From Cristatella mucedo (lineage: Eukaryota; Bryozoa; Phylactolaemata; Cristatellidae): a DNA stretch of 64,000 bases. Positions within the stretch are counted from its first letter, which is position 1. Each line of letters opens with the position of its first letter. Below, piece after piece: positions 24,111 through 35,237 of this stretch. The notes under the pieces are model-generated. The model was not told the DNA's origin. It ran no database searches and was given only the letters and a program-made list of their open reading frames with translations. Made by a program: the position numbers and the translations under genes. Where the stretch lies: assembly GCA_009760855.2 (NCBI GenBank), contig WPIO01000006.1, positions 1,587,501 through 1,651,500 of the forward strand. The letters run 5' to 3'.

Positions 24111-25202
24111 CTCAAGGCAGAGCAGCGTCTGGCCGGCGGACCGTCTGCGGCCCATCATTAGCCGCGACATTAGCAGGCCTCTGCGTAATTTTCAATAAGC
24201 CTTCGGGCTTTTTGCAAATAGCTCCTCGCTAATGACTACGTCATTCCCTTAGAATCAAGCTGAGGGCGTAGCAGCTAATGCTTGAGCGAGGAAGCACAGC
24301 CGGACGCGCCGCCTCTGCCGGACGTGCGCGGGTCGCTTCAGCTAGCTCCGACCTCCGACCTCCCCAGCCACCTCCCTAGACCTTAGCCTTAACTTCGAGA
24401 GGCTAGTGGCTCGTTCGGCAAAGTCGCGGCGCTTTTCCGAGGCACGCGGCTAAGCAAGTTAAGTTACGCAGTCTCAATTTTATCGAGCGACAAATATAAA
24501 GAAAATTATAATTCATATCTAGAAAGCTCTAAGAGAGCTTAATCACCATTCAGGCGCTTCACGTATGCCTCTAGGGGCTCGAGCCCACGATCTCAGCCGG
24601 ACCTCGGTCAGGGCGAGCACGTTAACCGCTGGACCAAACCAGCTCGGCATGCTATCCACGTATAACAGCCCCACCCCGCGCCCCCGGGACCGTCGAATGC
24701 ACAACTCAATCCAAGGACGCAGACTCGTTACAATGAGGTGCGGGCGTTCTCGATTGCTTCGGCGCTCGGCTACAGTCGGCGACGATGCCTGTGCCCCCAC
24801 ATGCGCGCAGCAAGCCTGCGACTCGCTGCGAAGCGCTCCTTCGAGGCTCGGGCAGCCAGCTCTAACAGTATTCGACGAGGACTAGCGCCGGCTAGCGATA
24901 GCCGCGTTTTCGGCCGACGACTCGGTCTCGGGAGCAGCCGCCAAATGATACGTTTGAGACGCCACCAGGTGGCGTTCTCCGAAACAGCGCCCGCCCGGCG
25001 CGGGGCTGCTGCCTTCCCGAGGCCGGGCAAAACATGAGCTGCCCGCGAAGCGCTCTCTCCTCGCGAACTCAGCGCTCGGCCCAGCACGTTCCTCTCAAAC
25101 GAACGGCGGTGAGCAGACGCCAGGGGCACGCCCGTGACGACGCAGGAAGGGAGGGGGATGAGGACAGCCTGACGACAGCTGGCTGCGCCTAGGCAGTGCA
25201 GC
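24111..25202. other. CpG-rich unassigned stretch
   Basis: Apart from a SINE-2 at 24507-24648, this kilobase is dense in CG dinucleotides (for example GGACGCGCCGCC, GACGTGCGCGGGTCGC) and contrasts with surrounding AT-richer repeats. Open frames on both strands (about 100-145 codons at 24738-25204) reflect the composition. A CpG-island-like promoter is possible, but I see no adjacent exon. Confidence 0.4.
24507..24648 (-). mobile_element. SINE-2 copy
   Basis: On the plus strand it reads tail first: AATTCATATCTAGAAAGCTC, CATTCAGGCGCTTCACGTAT, GGGCTCGAGCCCACGATC, then CTGGACCAAACCAGCTCGGC (complement of the head). The left hairpin arm is mutated. Confidence 0.75.
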
Positions 25203-25362
25203 ACTAGCTGAGGCGGTTGCTTTTCACGACCTCGGTCCCGAGGTAGCGGGTTCGAATCCGGCTATGGGCGATCCTTCATTGCCGCTGCAAGCGGCGGCGG
25301 CGATCGCCGTAAAGGCTCTTCTGTCGCTATACAAAAGTGGCTGACGAATCAGCTAGCTTAGA
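25203..25362 (+). mobile_element. SINE-1 copy, 5' end altered
   Basis: It carries ACTAGCTGAGGCGGTTGCTT, a perfect B box GGTTCGAATCC, GGGCGATCC, CCGTAAAGGCTCTTCTGTCG and GAATCAGCTAGCTTAG. The first part of the head (GAGCCGCGATGGCAC) is missing. Confidence 0.8.
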
Positions 25363-25645
25363 ATCACTGAGAGGGCGCGAGGGCACGAGGGCGGGTGCAG
25401 CTGCTACATCAGTTAGATGAGCGTGAAGGCGGTAAGGATATCGATAACAATTGGCATGTCTCGGACGCCTTCGCCTTGGACGCGTCAGCGTGCCATGAGC
25501 CGAGTGTCCTGCCCGCCGCCGACCAAGATCTCCCGCATAGCAGATGAACTATCGCTACTCGGCCATTGGACGAGACTAATCGCCACCGGCATCTTGCGAG
25601 CTCTGCCATTTCAAAGCTGCGCACCTGAATGCAGCGGTTGAGGTC

Positions 25646-25722
25646 GGCTGATGTAAAGCGCCTAGAAAGAGATTGAGCTATCTGACGGCGCTTTGTCGAG
25701 AGTACTATTATTATTATAGCAT
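25646..25722 (+). mobile_element. LINE-A tail-only insertion
   Basis: Only the terminal hairpin (GTAAAGCGCCTAGAAAGAG ... GACGGCGCTTTGTCGAG) and an ATTATTATTAT tail are present, flanked by unrelated sequence. It is an extreme 5' truncation consistent with the tail being the recognition site of the LINE enzyme. Confidence 0.7.
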
Positions 25723-27188
25723 CGATGCCTACTGTGTGCACTGCTGTTACCGCCGCCTTAACAAAAGATTAGGCCAATTTGCCCTTTTTCTCTTCTTACA
25801 TCAAAGCAAAATGAGAGAAACGCGATGTCGGATATATTGTCCGTCAACCGGGGCTCATAGACGGCAACCGGAAACGACATTAGCTGCGACCGAAAGGGGG
25901 GGGGGCGCGCCGCTGAAGACATGGTCAAAGCTATTGCCGGGTTGGTGCGCAACGCGGCTGCGAATACAAGATTTGCTGCCGATTATTATGAAAAGTAATT
26001 ATTAGCAATGTCTTATGTATATCGTCCTACGAGAACTTTACCTCTATCTAGGGTTCTTCATAACTCGAAGTTCGAGAAGCAATGAGGAATGCAGTTAACT
26101 AAAAGCAAGATATCCTGCTTAGGCTCCATGCGAAACCGTACAGCTATCATGCTAAGACAAGCAAAAGTAAAAACGCTCAAACGTCATGGCGCTATGCAGC
26201 TCGCACAGTTCTGGGTCTGGCATGATGCGACTGTTAGAGTCACTGTTCGCTTTTCTTGGTGTGTATATCCAAGTTGTTTAAGGATAAAATTGAACAAGAC
26301 TTTGCTTCTATTCGTACTGTAAAATGCTGCCTGAAGATATACTAACGGCTTTATTTTGGCAGATAACGACGCGTCAGTGCGTTTACGGAATACAGTAAAT
26401 TTTGGACTGAACAGACAAGGAAATGTGATTTGCACGCATGAAATAGTGCTTTTGAATATTGTGAACAACTGCATGAAGCTGTCTGCTCGAGCTGAAAACA
26501 TGGAGCAAAGGTTCGCTTTTTGGCTGTCGTTCTACCAGTTTGAGGAATTGATTAGCATCTCACGCTGTTCTTGTCGATGAACGCTGTTAAATTCTTGTCG
26601 ACGAGTGCCATTAAGTTTAGCAGCTGCATCACTGCATACTTATGTGAACAACAAAACTGCATTAAGTCGACCGCCAGCAGCTCCTCCGGTTGTGTAGCCC
26701 CATTGATTCAACCACAAAGTCCACGTTGGGGGACATGAAACCTTGACAGACTGAAGGGGGTCCAGAGTATCACTAGAAAGATTGCTCACATAGACTGGTC
26801 TTACAAACTCACCAAATCTTCCTTTGCTTTGATGACTGTGTTACATACTGACTGTCTCACACCTTCAAGGTTAAGAACCGGAAAAACAAATTAACAGAGC
26901 AGTGATTTAACAGCCACACAGATGCAATGCTAACGTGCCAGTATATGCTGGATTGGATCTACTGGCACTGGATCCACTGAAATCCATTCACTGTAAAGTC
27001 GCGTTCAGCCAGCACTGTTCTCAGGAGGATATCGCACGACTAAAATATGTTTGCTTACCACGCGATGCTCAGTGAATATCGCTCACATGGTCCCATACGC
27101 CCATGTTCCGTGCTCACACAGGCAGGCACAAAAACATGCGTGAACACACACAAACAGCTATGCGCATAACACAGCGCACATGTACAAT
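25723..27188. other. unassigned non-coding stretch
   Basis: A degraded tail-like scrap (CGAGAACTTTACCTCTATCT) lies near 26030. At 26751-26882 one plus-strand frame reads without stops through HIDWSYKLTKSSFALMTVL and could be a transposase scrap, but I cannot name it. Confidence 0.4.
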
Positions 27189-27192
27189 ACAT

Positions 27193-27232
<40 letters not shown>

Positions 27233-27276
27233 ACACACAAACACAAACGCATGCACACACACACACACACACACTC
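27189..27276. repeat. CA microsatellite
   Basis: Interrupted CA dinucleotide run abutting a LINE-A fragment on its right. Confidence 0.9.
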
Positions 27277-27455
27277 AATACACAATATGACCCAAAGCCT
27301 GGAACTCACTACCGACTGACGTCCACACATACCATGATGTGGTGACATTTCAAAAGAAGCTTAAAACACGCCTGTTTATGACAGCATTTACTGGGTCCTT
27401 GTGATTCTTTCGTTGTATGCTCATGGGTGCGGAAACGTTGCTACTACTAACTGTA

Positions 27456-27944
27456 CACTGCCATTCAAAAGTTTCTACACACCGGCTACCAGCACAATAT
27501 TTACTTAAAACTCACAATATTTAGATTGGACCTAACTCTGAAGCAGTTTTTATCAAGCAGAAAAGCTAAGAGATATGTAGTTACATGCAATTTGTTGGGT
27601 ACAATCAATAATTTGTTGATTCGCCTTGTGTTTGATAACGTCCCCCAATCTTGTTGGTATTGACTCCATCAGCTTCCGGCACGTTTCTGGAGGAATTGAC
27701 ACCCAGCAACCCTTTAAAACCTCAAAAACTGACGAGGTTTCGTGCGCCGGAGAACTTTAAACCTTCAGCTTGTTCAACTTTGTCCCACAGATGTTCTATT
27801 AGGCACAAGTTCTGGCTTTGGCTTGGTCGCTGCATGACCGAAATGGGTTCGAAGTCGTAGTCATTGGGGTTCGAGAAAAACTCGTAACAGCCGCAGCAGT
27901 GTGATTGAGACCGTAGTCATGCTGCCGAGAGATATTGAACTAAG
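27456..27944 (-). mobile_element. Tc1/mariner-type element, 5' truncated
   Basis: The left end CACTGCCATTCAAAAGTTTC resembles Tc1-group terminal repeats and follows a TA dinucleotide (27454-27455). The right end has no matching inverted repeat but is also followed by TA (27945-27946). The element lacks its transposase 5' part and right terminal repeat, so it is a deleted, immobile copy. TA flanks are the known target duplication of this superfamily. Confidence 0.7.
27590..27925 (-). pseudogene. Tc1-type transposase C-terminus
   Basis: Minus-strand translation, with one frame change, gives QHDYGLNHTAAAVTSF (around the second catalytic Asp; family form QQDN..KHTA), then NDYDFEPISVMQRPSQSQN. 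LIEHLWDKVEQ follows (the family PIEHLWD block with the catalytic Glu kept and Pro changed to Leu), then WVSIPPETCRKLMESIPTRL and GDVIKHKANQQIID. This is the end of a DDE transposase; the N-terminal DNA-binding domains and first catalytic Asp are absent. Confidence 0.8.
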
Positions 27945-28122
27945 TATCTACATGCTGACCCTGTGCATATCACATATAGTAAGGTTATGCTCGTTGAAAT
28001 TGTGAATGTTACCACTAATAATTGTGTCATGCTTTCTTTATAGCGACTATAAAGTGCCGGGAAAAAGATTCAGTCCACTGAGGGTGCTATTAAAGTTTAT
28101 CATTATTATTATTATTATTATT

Positions 28123-28525
28123 AGCACAGCACACACTTCAGAAAGCGACAGATCCTACAGCAGTGTGGCCCCACTACTATGCACCTGCTTATGAGAGGCA
28201 CGGTGACATTTGTCAACTATAGCAAAACTAGCATCGGCAGCATCTGCCGCGAACTCAAGCACACAGCAAGAACGAAATTAGACACAAAGTTGAGTGGGGA
28301 ACAACAACTGAGACCGAGCCATGCATGCTCTTTAAATGACACTAATTTGATTTGAAAATCAGTTTTATGGAGGTGTAGGACCGGTACGGCGTTTGTGACC
28401 CAGTCCATCGGGAGCAGCCGAAGGTCAGAGCATGCAGCCTACGTGGTTAGCTACTTACGGCTGTGCCTTTCGCTTAGCCGTTAGACGAAAGACTTCCTCT
28501 CGCTCACTTGTACAAAAAGACAAAC
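28123..28525. other. unassigned non-coding stretch
   Basis: No supported feature. Confidence 0.5.
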
Positions 28526-28528
28526 TGG

Positions 28529-28563
<35 letters not shown>
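28526..28563. repeat. GA microsatellite
   Basis: Short GA run with one GG interruption. Confidence 0.9.
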
Positions 28564-28679
28564 ATGAGTATATTAAAGCAGCAGATCAAGAAAAGTGGGT
28601 TATTGATAGATCGTACCACTCCTCCCACTGGCACTGCTGGTAGAGTAGGGCTGGCTACTAGAAAGACCGATATTTATAA

Positions 28680-28860
28680 CAAGTGGCTCACTACCTGTGG
28701 ACTCTTTTTGCTGAGTCATTGCAGCTCTGTCACTGAAGACAACGCTGCGCCATCTTGCCGCTGGACTGAAGTGTTCCATCTTGCCGTGTGACTTTTGCCA
28801 TGCGACTTAAGTTCGCTATCTTGCCGGTGACTGATGAATGGATGGACTTTCTCACTTTAA
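28680..28860. repeat. interspersed repeat R3, copy 2
   Basis: It shares TCAC..CCTGTGGACTC, GCTGAGTC, CCATCTTGCCG..GTGAC and GGATGGACTTT with 1531-1680. Here CCATCTTGCCG or a close variant occurs three times (near 28748, 28779 and 28816), a local expansion not seen in copy 1. Confidence 0.45.
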
Positions 28861-29254
28861 TTAGCAGAGATGTTCATATCTGAGCTACGTTTTCCTTGGT
28901 GGTCCCCTCTAATCACTGCTCCTCTGACCTCAATCGCTTAGTTGTTTTATTAGAGAACTTCAATTCCTATGATGACCGTGCCTTCAATTGTATGCACTTG
29001 AAGTATGGATCTCGGTACCAACTGTCATCACGTCATCTCCGAGTTGATATTTTAAGTAAAGGTAAAGAAAACCTGCTCCTTAAAGCACCTGCTTCATCTA
29101 TGCGAAAGCATCTTTTATGTGCTTTGCAATCGTGCATATTAATATCCTAAAGCAGTTGACTGTATGACCAATCTACTGGCTACGGGCCACTGTACCACTC
29201 CAAAGTTGGAACCGGCCGAACCCCCAAATGGGCTTGGCTAGCTTATCCCTAGGT
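28861..29254. other. unassigned non-coding stretch
   Basis: One plus-strand frame of about 85 codons (28896-29150) has no recognisable motif. Confidence 0.45.
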
Positions 29255-30072
29255 CGTCTGCACGAAATCTAAATGTCTTGTTTCAAAGTGACCACTAGAT
29301 GACCACATCAGTTCAGCAGTCAAGAGTGCCTATTTTCAGCTACGTACCACTGAAAAACTCTGGCCTGCTTAGATAAGGATAGTGCAGCTACGCTGGTCCA
29401 TGCATTAGCGACGTTCCACCTGAACTTCTAAGACTCACAAGTCTCAGTTCTTTCTGCCTATGCAGTAAGATGCTAACAGCTGGTTGGTGCAAAACTCTGC
29501 ATGCGGCTAACCTTGAAAGTTGAGAGAATTGCAATGTCTCCCGTACATAAAAATCTCTTATCATTTTTATTATTAATATTGTTATAATCAGCTGCCACAT
29601 TATACTAGTTCTCACCCACCTGCAGTGGCTCCCAACGAAGCCAAATATCGATTTCAAGTGTCTGTCACTGACTTTTAGGTCCATTCGTTGACCGGTTCCA
29701 GAATGCCTACCCAGGACACTGCTTACTCATGCTTCATATTGTGTCACCCACCGTTCTGACTCAAGTCGCTAAGCTGTTTCCTAAGCTACCTTCGAATCCT
29801 TTGTGGACCTGCGTTCAGGTTCTATGCTCCCAAATCCCAGAATTCAACTCAGACTGACGTCACGATATTCATGATTTGACGAAATTCGAAAAGAAGTTGA
29901 ACCTATTATTGCTCAGTGCATTTGCTTCGTCCTTGTGACTCGTACTTCATGCGCTTATGTGGACTGACACTGTGCATGTCATCACCAACCAAAGGACATG
30001 TTTTTCTTTCGATTACACAGTGCTCTGAAAGAGATTTGTTTCTCTTAGGGTGCTACACAAATGCATATAGTT
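29255..30072 (+). mobile_element. LINE-A copy, strongly diverged
   Basis: The order of LINE-A landmarks is preserved despite heavy mutation: GTCAAGAGTGCCTATTTTCA (KSAYFQL block), TTAGATAAGGATAGTGCAGC, TGGTGCAAAACTCTGCATG, TTCTCACCCACCTGCAGTGG, GACTTTTAGGTCCATTC. The 3' UTR and a weakened hairpin (CAGTGCTCTGAAAGAGAT ... TTAGGGTGCTACACAAATGC) follow. It appears older than the 40-45 kb copies. Confidence 0.7.
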
Positions 30073-30417
30073 CATATTATATTACTTGGTCGTAGGAGAA
30101 GCTGTGCTATTCATCAGAACTCCCTGTCCCTTCCAACCGAATTCAGATTTAGTTTTGGCATTTGATTTTTGTTTTGTCAGTAAGATTGCATCTTCAAATC
30201 AGCCAGTGCATGCACACGTGTTTGCTAATTTGTGCATTTGTATATATCTGTGTTGTTGTCTACGTCTGAGTGGGTGCATTTTTCTTGTTCTCTTCATGCA
30301 TGTCTAGGTGTAATTGCCGATGCATGCTCACATCTGCATTGTGGGCTTATACGCTCGCTCATTTGTGTGCATGTAAGTGCCGGTATTGGTGTCAATGTAT
30401 TAGCACGTGTCTTTGAG
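30073..30417. other. unassigned stretch grading into GT repeat
   Basis: T/GT-rich DNA with no supported element. Confidence 0.5.
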
Positions 30418-30576
30418 CAAACGCGTATGTGCATGTGTGCATGTGAGTGTCTATGTGTGCGTGCGTGTGTGTGTGCATGTGTGTGTGTGTGTGTGTCAGT
30501 GGGTGAGCGTGCACGCTTGTAAATGCATATGCATGCCTGTGTGTGTATGTGTGTGTGTGTGTGTGCATGTGTGTGT

Positions 30577-30620
<44 letters not shown>

Positions 30621-30645
30621 GTGCGTGAGTGTGTGTGTCTGCATT
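30418..30645. repeat. GT microsatellite
   Basis: About 225 bp of GT dinucleotides broken by GCAT, GAGT and TAAATGCATATGCAT spacers. Cys/Val-rich frames across it are artefacts. Confidence 0.95.
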
Positions 30646-31310
30646 GATGTCTGTGTCGATGTCTGCATCCATGTGAGGATGTGAAATTCGTGCCCGATTA
30701 CATACGTAGAAGATTCTGTGCTCTGTGGCTTACCTACTGAGTCTACAAAGCTGAGGCACAGCTGTGGCTGCTGCCGCCTAAAAAATATGTCAGCCGTCAG
30801 CGAAATGGCTGCCACTGTAAGAGCAGAGTAAGGCCGCAACTGAATACTGCACTGCACTGTCGTCACAGTCTCGGCAAAAACTTGGTTATCTGCCCGGCAT
30901 GGAAGCTTTGCATTTTCTCCTCAGCTCCTGGTCAGCGAACGTTAGCTATCACAGAGAAAAGGCAACTCGTTCGCTGTTAAGAGTGCTGCAAGTGCAGTGC
31001 TGAGCGAGAGCACAGAAGCTCCAGTGGGACAAACAGAGCAGCCGAAATATCCGAAGCCGAAGGGAATCATCAAGCGAAACCACTGTGTCGCCTTCTTCGT
31101 GCTAAAGGATGCAGGTCCCAGACAGCTCGCAGGCTAAAAAAAACTACCAAACCAGAAGTCAGCAACCATCGTTTGCTCCCAAAAATAGAACGGCTCGGCC
31201 AGAGGAGAAACATGCAAAGTGACCTACGAAATCTGAGCAGAACCAGTTGCTCGGCAACAATGATTAGTGAAGTCATCCAGATGCCTTGCATGAAGTACAG
31301 AAGCTGAACG
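30646..31310. other. unassigned non-coding stretch
   Basis: No recognised element. Confidence 0.5.
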
Positions 31311-32405
31311 ATAATAGTAAAAATAATAATAATCATAATGCATTTTAATGGCACCCTCAGAGAACTCAATCTCTTTCTAGGCACTTTACATTTGCTGTAA
31401 AGGAAGTACAATCAGGTGGTTAGTGGTATCATGCTTGATAAACAACATGAATAATATGGTTAGGGGTGACATGCACAGGGTCAGCATGCAAGTGTGGTTA
31501 GTGGCAGCATGCACAGTGTCAGCACGCACAAGCACATGAAGGACGAATCACAGGGACCCAATAAATGCTGGCATAAATAGGTACGTTGATAAGTTCTGTT
31601 TAAATGTGGTCAAGTCGGGAGATGTCGGGATGCAAGTCGGAAGTGAGTTCCAGGCTTTAGCAGCATACGAACTAAAGACGCAGTCTCAAAAAGATTGGCT
31701 GGTTCGTACGAGGTATGAATGAACGGTTAGATTCCAAAAAGCAGGTGTATGTGTATGTATGTATGTGCTACGACGCTTGGCTCGGTGGAGCAGTAGATCT
31801 GATAGGAAGACTGGAGCCAAATAAGGAAGAGATCTAAAAGTGAGTGACAGAACCTTAAAGTCGATGTGTTGCTTGGCCGGTAGCCAGTGCTGGTCGGCGA
31901 GAAGTGGCGTGGTGTGGTAACTGCAATGCTCACGACAGAAAAACCTAGCTGCTGAGCATGGCACAAGCTGCAAGTGCCTGATTGAACAGTCTGGTAGGCC
32001 AGCAAGCAGTGAGTTGCAGAAGTCGAGAGGGATGTCACGAGTGCCCGGACCAATTTAGATGTGGCATCACTGTCTAAACAAGCCGGAATTTTAACAATGT
32101 TATGTAGCTGAAAGTAGGCAGACTTCACTGTGGAGCTCTAATGAAAGGTCACTTTAGAACAGGAGGTCGAGATTTCGTGCAGATTCAGCAGGAGATATAC
32201 TTGCAGAGCCGATCGTGAGAGTTAACCTTTCAAATTTCTGAATCACACTTGGTTTGCTCAAAACTAGTAAGTTGATTTTATCGTCATTAAATTTAAAAAA
32301 GTTTGCTGCCATCCATGTGTAGATGTCATCAATACATGCAACAAAGGAGTTGAGAGAATTTGACGTGCTGGAGGGCTGGTAGGGATCAAAGCAAAGCTCC
32401 AATTG
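31311..32405 (-). mobile_element. LINE-A copy, 3' half
   Basis: From its 3' end it carries an AATAATAAT tract, the hairpin, the 3' UTR, then minus-strand coding remnants HWLPAKQHIDFKVLSLTFRS (31840-31900), KSAYFQLHNIVKIPACLDSD (near 32100), and WMAANFFKFNDDKINLLVL (32250-32310). A GTATGTGTATGTATGTATGT patch near 31745 is a small internal expansion. It ends abruptly at 32405 against a second LINE-A copy in the same orientation. Confidence 0.8.
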
Positions 32406-33890
32406 AGTGCCAAAGGATGAAGTGGTCTACAAGTGAGTGACGGAACCCTGATGTCGATGCATTGGTTGACTAAGAGCCAGTGCGAGTCGGCAAGAAGTGG
32501 TTTGGTGTGGCAACTGCAACGATCACGACGGAAAGCCAAGCTACAGAGTTATGTACAAGCTTTAAGCGCCTGATTGCACCGACCATTAGACCTGCTATCA
32601 GTGAATTACAACAGTCGAGACGGGATGTCACAAATGCATAGACCAATTTAGATGTGGAATCCCTGTCAAAACAAGCTCGAATTTTAGCAATGTCATGTAG
32701 CTAAAAGTAGACAAGCTTGACTGTGGAGCTGATGTGACCGTCTAATGACATGGTCACTTGGGTACAGGACACATAGATTTTGTGCAGATTCAACAGGATA
32801 TATGCTAACACAGCCAATTGTGAGCACAAACCGCTGCAATTTCTGAATCACACTTGGTTTGCCCATAGCTAGTAAGTTGGTTTTATCGTCATTCAATTTA
32901 AGAAAGTTTGCTGCCATCCATGTGCGAATGTCATTACTACATGCAGCAAGGGAGTGGAGAAAATTCGACGTGCCAGAGGGCTGGTAGGAATCGAAGCAAA
33001 GGTACAACTGGGTGTCATCTGCAAAGAAGTGAAAGCCTAGATTGTGCCTGGCAATCACATCGGCAAGAAGGCGAGTAAAAACCACGAAAAGAATAAGGTC
33101 AAGCAGAGACCATAGTTCAGAGGTTGCTCGGATGATTTTTATCCATTTTAATCCAAGCTGCAGAGTCTCCCACTGATATGGAACCTGAACCATTGCAATG
33201 CAGTGCCAGTGATGCCCAGGTGAGATGAAAGGCGCTCAAGAAGGAGCTGGTGATCGATATCGATCAAAGGCTGCTGAAAGATCTAGCAAAACCAGCAGAG
33301 AGACTCTACCTAATTCTGCATTCAAATGTAAAGCACCTAGGAAGAGATTGAGTTCTCTGACGGCGCTTTATCAAGTGCATTATTATTATTCCCAAGTAGG
33401 TCGTCATACACCCACCGCAATACCAACTCTGTTGGGTGATTAGTTCTCAAGCAAGACTGGAACTAACCAGCATGGTTTGAAGTTTAAGTATGTGAGTTCA
33501 GCTGGTCTGCCAAGGACTTCTTCAAGTGTCTTCGATAGGAACAGTAGAAGGAAGATTGGGCGAACGTTGCTCAAGCTCTCTTGGTCTAGTGTGGGGTCTT
33601 GAGTGGTGGCGTGACTACAGCCTTTTGAAAGGTGCTGGAACATGACCTGAGCCTAATGACATACTTATGATGTTAGTTATGCATGGCAGCAGCAGATCAT
33701 TGCATCGTAGAAGCATGACAGTGAGAATAGTGTCCAAAGGACTAGTTGTCTTCTTTGATTTTGATATGAACTTCAGAACTAGGTCACCAGTTGCCTCCTT
33801 GAATATAGTCATTGAGGTGCTGCAGCGAATTGAGGGACTGGATTTCAGGGGGGATGCTGCCACCCTAGGAATGAACTCTCTGATCTCTCA
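32406..33890 (-). mobile_element. LINE-A copy lacking its 3' end
   Basis: Minus-strand coding remnants run in LINE-A order, from the SHWLLVNQCIDIR block (about 32480) through FHFFADDTQLYLCFDSYQ (YADD changed to FADD, near 33020) and WMAANFLKLNDDKTNLLAM. Beyond 33193 come RT palm and N-terminal blocks up to about 33890. Its tail and 3' UTR are missing where the neighbouring copy begins. A plus-strand tail-only insertion splits it at 33316-33391. Confidence 0.8.
33316..33391 (+). mobile_element. LINE-A tail-only insertion inside a LINE-A copy
   Basis: AAATGTAAAGCACCTAGGAA ... GACGGCGCTTTATCAAG plus ATTATTATT lies between TTCTGCATTC and CCAAGTAGGTCGTC. Elsewhere (near 45065) those two blocks are contiguous as CTGCATTCCTAAGTATGTCG. 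About 70 bp of plus-strand tail was therefore inserted into a minus-strand copy of the same family. Confidence 0.8.
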
Positions 33891-33903
33891 CCTCTCCTTT
33901 TCT

Positions 33904-33907
<4 letters not shown>

Positions 33908-33995
<88 letters not shown>

Positions 33996-34026
33996 CTCGC
34001 TCTCTCTCTGTATCTCAGTCTCTATC

Positions 34027-34093
<67 letters not shown>

Positions 34094-34138
34094 CTCTCTC
34101 GCTCTCTCTCTGTATCTCAGTCTCTATCTCTGCCTATC

Positions 34139-34176
<38 letters not shown>
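33908..34176. repeat. compound CT/AT microsatellite with duplicated block
   Basis: CT (33908-33968), AT, a spacer, AT (34030-34088), the spacer again, then AT (34142-34176). The spacer containing GCTCTCTCTCTGTATCTCAG and TCTCTATCTCTG appears twice (near 33998 and 34100), showing block duplication. Confidence 0.9.
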
Positions 34177-34177
<1 letters not shown>

Positions 34178-34227
34178 CTCACTCTCTCACTTGTTACCAT
34201 CCCATCTGTCTTTCTTCACACGTGCAT

Positions 34228-34237
34228 GCACGCATAT

Positions 34238-34275
<38 letters not shown>

Positions 34276-34330
34276 GCACACACAAGCACACTCAAACACA
34301 CATGCGTGCACGCACACACGCATGTACGTG
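34228..34330. repeat. CA microsatellite, degenerate
   Basis: CA runs with AAGCACA and GCACGCACACGCA variants. Confidence 0.85.
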
Positions 34331-35127
34331 GATGCCCACAATGCTAATGCATACACGCAGACATGGGCATGCAAGCAATAGATCCATATGCCCTTCCTCT
34401 GATCACAAAGAATGAAAACATTTACAACTATTCTCGTATGCTTTGACCCCACAGTACCAAGTGAGGGCACTTTCTGGCTGGCACTCAATAAAATCTGCAG
34501 TCTGTGATAACCCAAAGTCAACAACAGGTGCAACCATATAGACCTTGCATAGGATATTGATCAAACAAGACAGTGTGATAACCAGAGTCAATCAGATGAA
34601 TTTATCAATCACATTCAGCCTGAGCAATAGGCTGCTCAAATAGAGTCACATACGGAGATATTTAGTAAAATTCGCAAAATTTAATGGTTCATGATCAATC
34701 AAATTGTTCAGCCATATGTGCCATCTTCAGTACTTGCCTGAATAGCTTCAGAATGGCTTCTGACTAGAACTGGGCTTTAGTTAAACATTGATTTCTGGCT
34801 GCATTTGACAAGTACATCATGAAATTTTGCTGCATTTGCATACTTTTTTGGTTAGCTGCTGCTGCTTTCCACGCAACTGGCTTAGGTCATACCACAGCAG
34901 TAGGCAAGAAAATGTTCATCTTATCTCGAGGTCCAGTGAGGATATTACTCTGCATATGAAAAGTAAGACGTAACGTAAAAAACAAAGTATGGAAGAGGAA
35001 AAGCAGGCAGAAGAAATGGGTGCAATCAGGGCTATGGCAGACGAATATTATCTGATTAGAATGAACCGAGACTCTGTGAGGACAGGATGCAACTGCTGTT
35101 TTAAGAATGTTAGCGATGGTGCCTTCA
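34331..35127. other. unassigned non-coding stretch
   Basis: No supported element or exon. Confidence 0.5.
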
Positions 35128-35161
35128 ATTGCATTTCCCTTTGCAGCAAAAGTAAAGCGCC

Positions 35162-35237
<76 letters not shown>

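Larger units (their letters stand above)
27283..28122 (+). mobile_element. LINE-A 3' part, split by a Tc1/mariner remnant
   Basis: The left piece (27283-27455) holds the end of the coding region (CCCAAAGCCTGGAACTCACT, AAGCTTAAAACACGCCTGTT). The right piece (27945-28122) holds the remaining 3' UTR (CATGCTGACCCTGTGCATAT), a diverged hairpin (AAAGTGCCGGGAAAAAGATT ... GAGGGTGCTATTAAAG) and (ATT)n. Removing 27456-27944 restores the normal LINE-A order, so the DNA transposon came later. Confidence 0.8.

Noticed and set aside
24738-25204. Overlapping 100-144-codon frames in CpG-rich DNA
   Set aside because: GC-rich DNA has few stops, so both strands are open at once, which argues against either being selected.
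27103-27348. Frames rich in His/Thr or Cys/Val over CA/GT repeats (also 30407-30628)
   Set aside because: Microsatellite translation artefacts.
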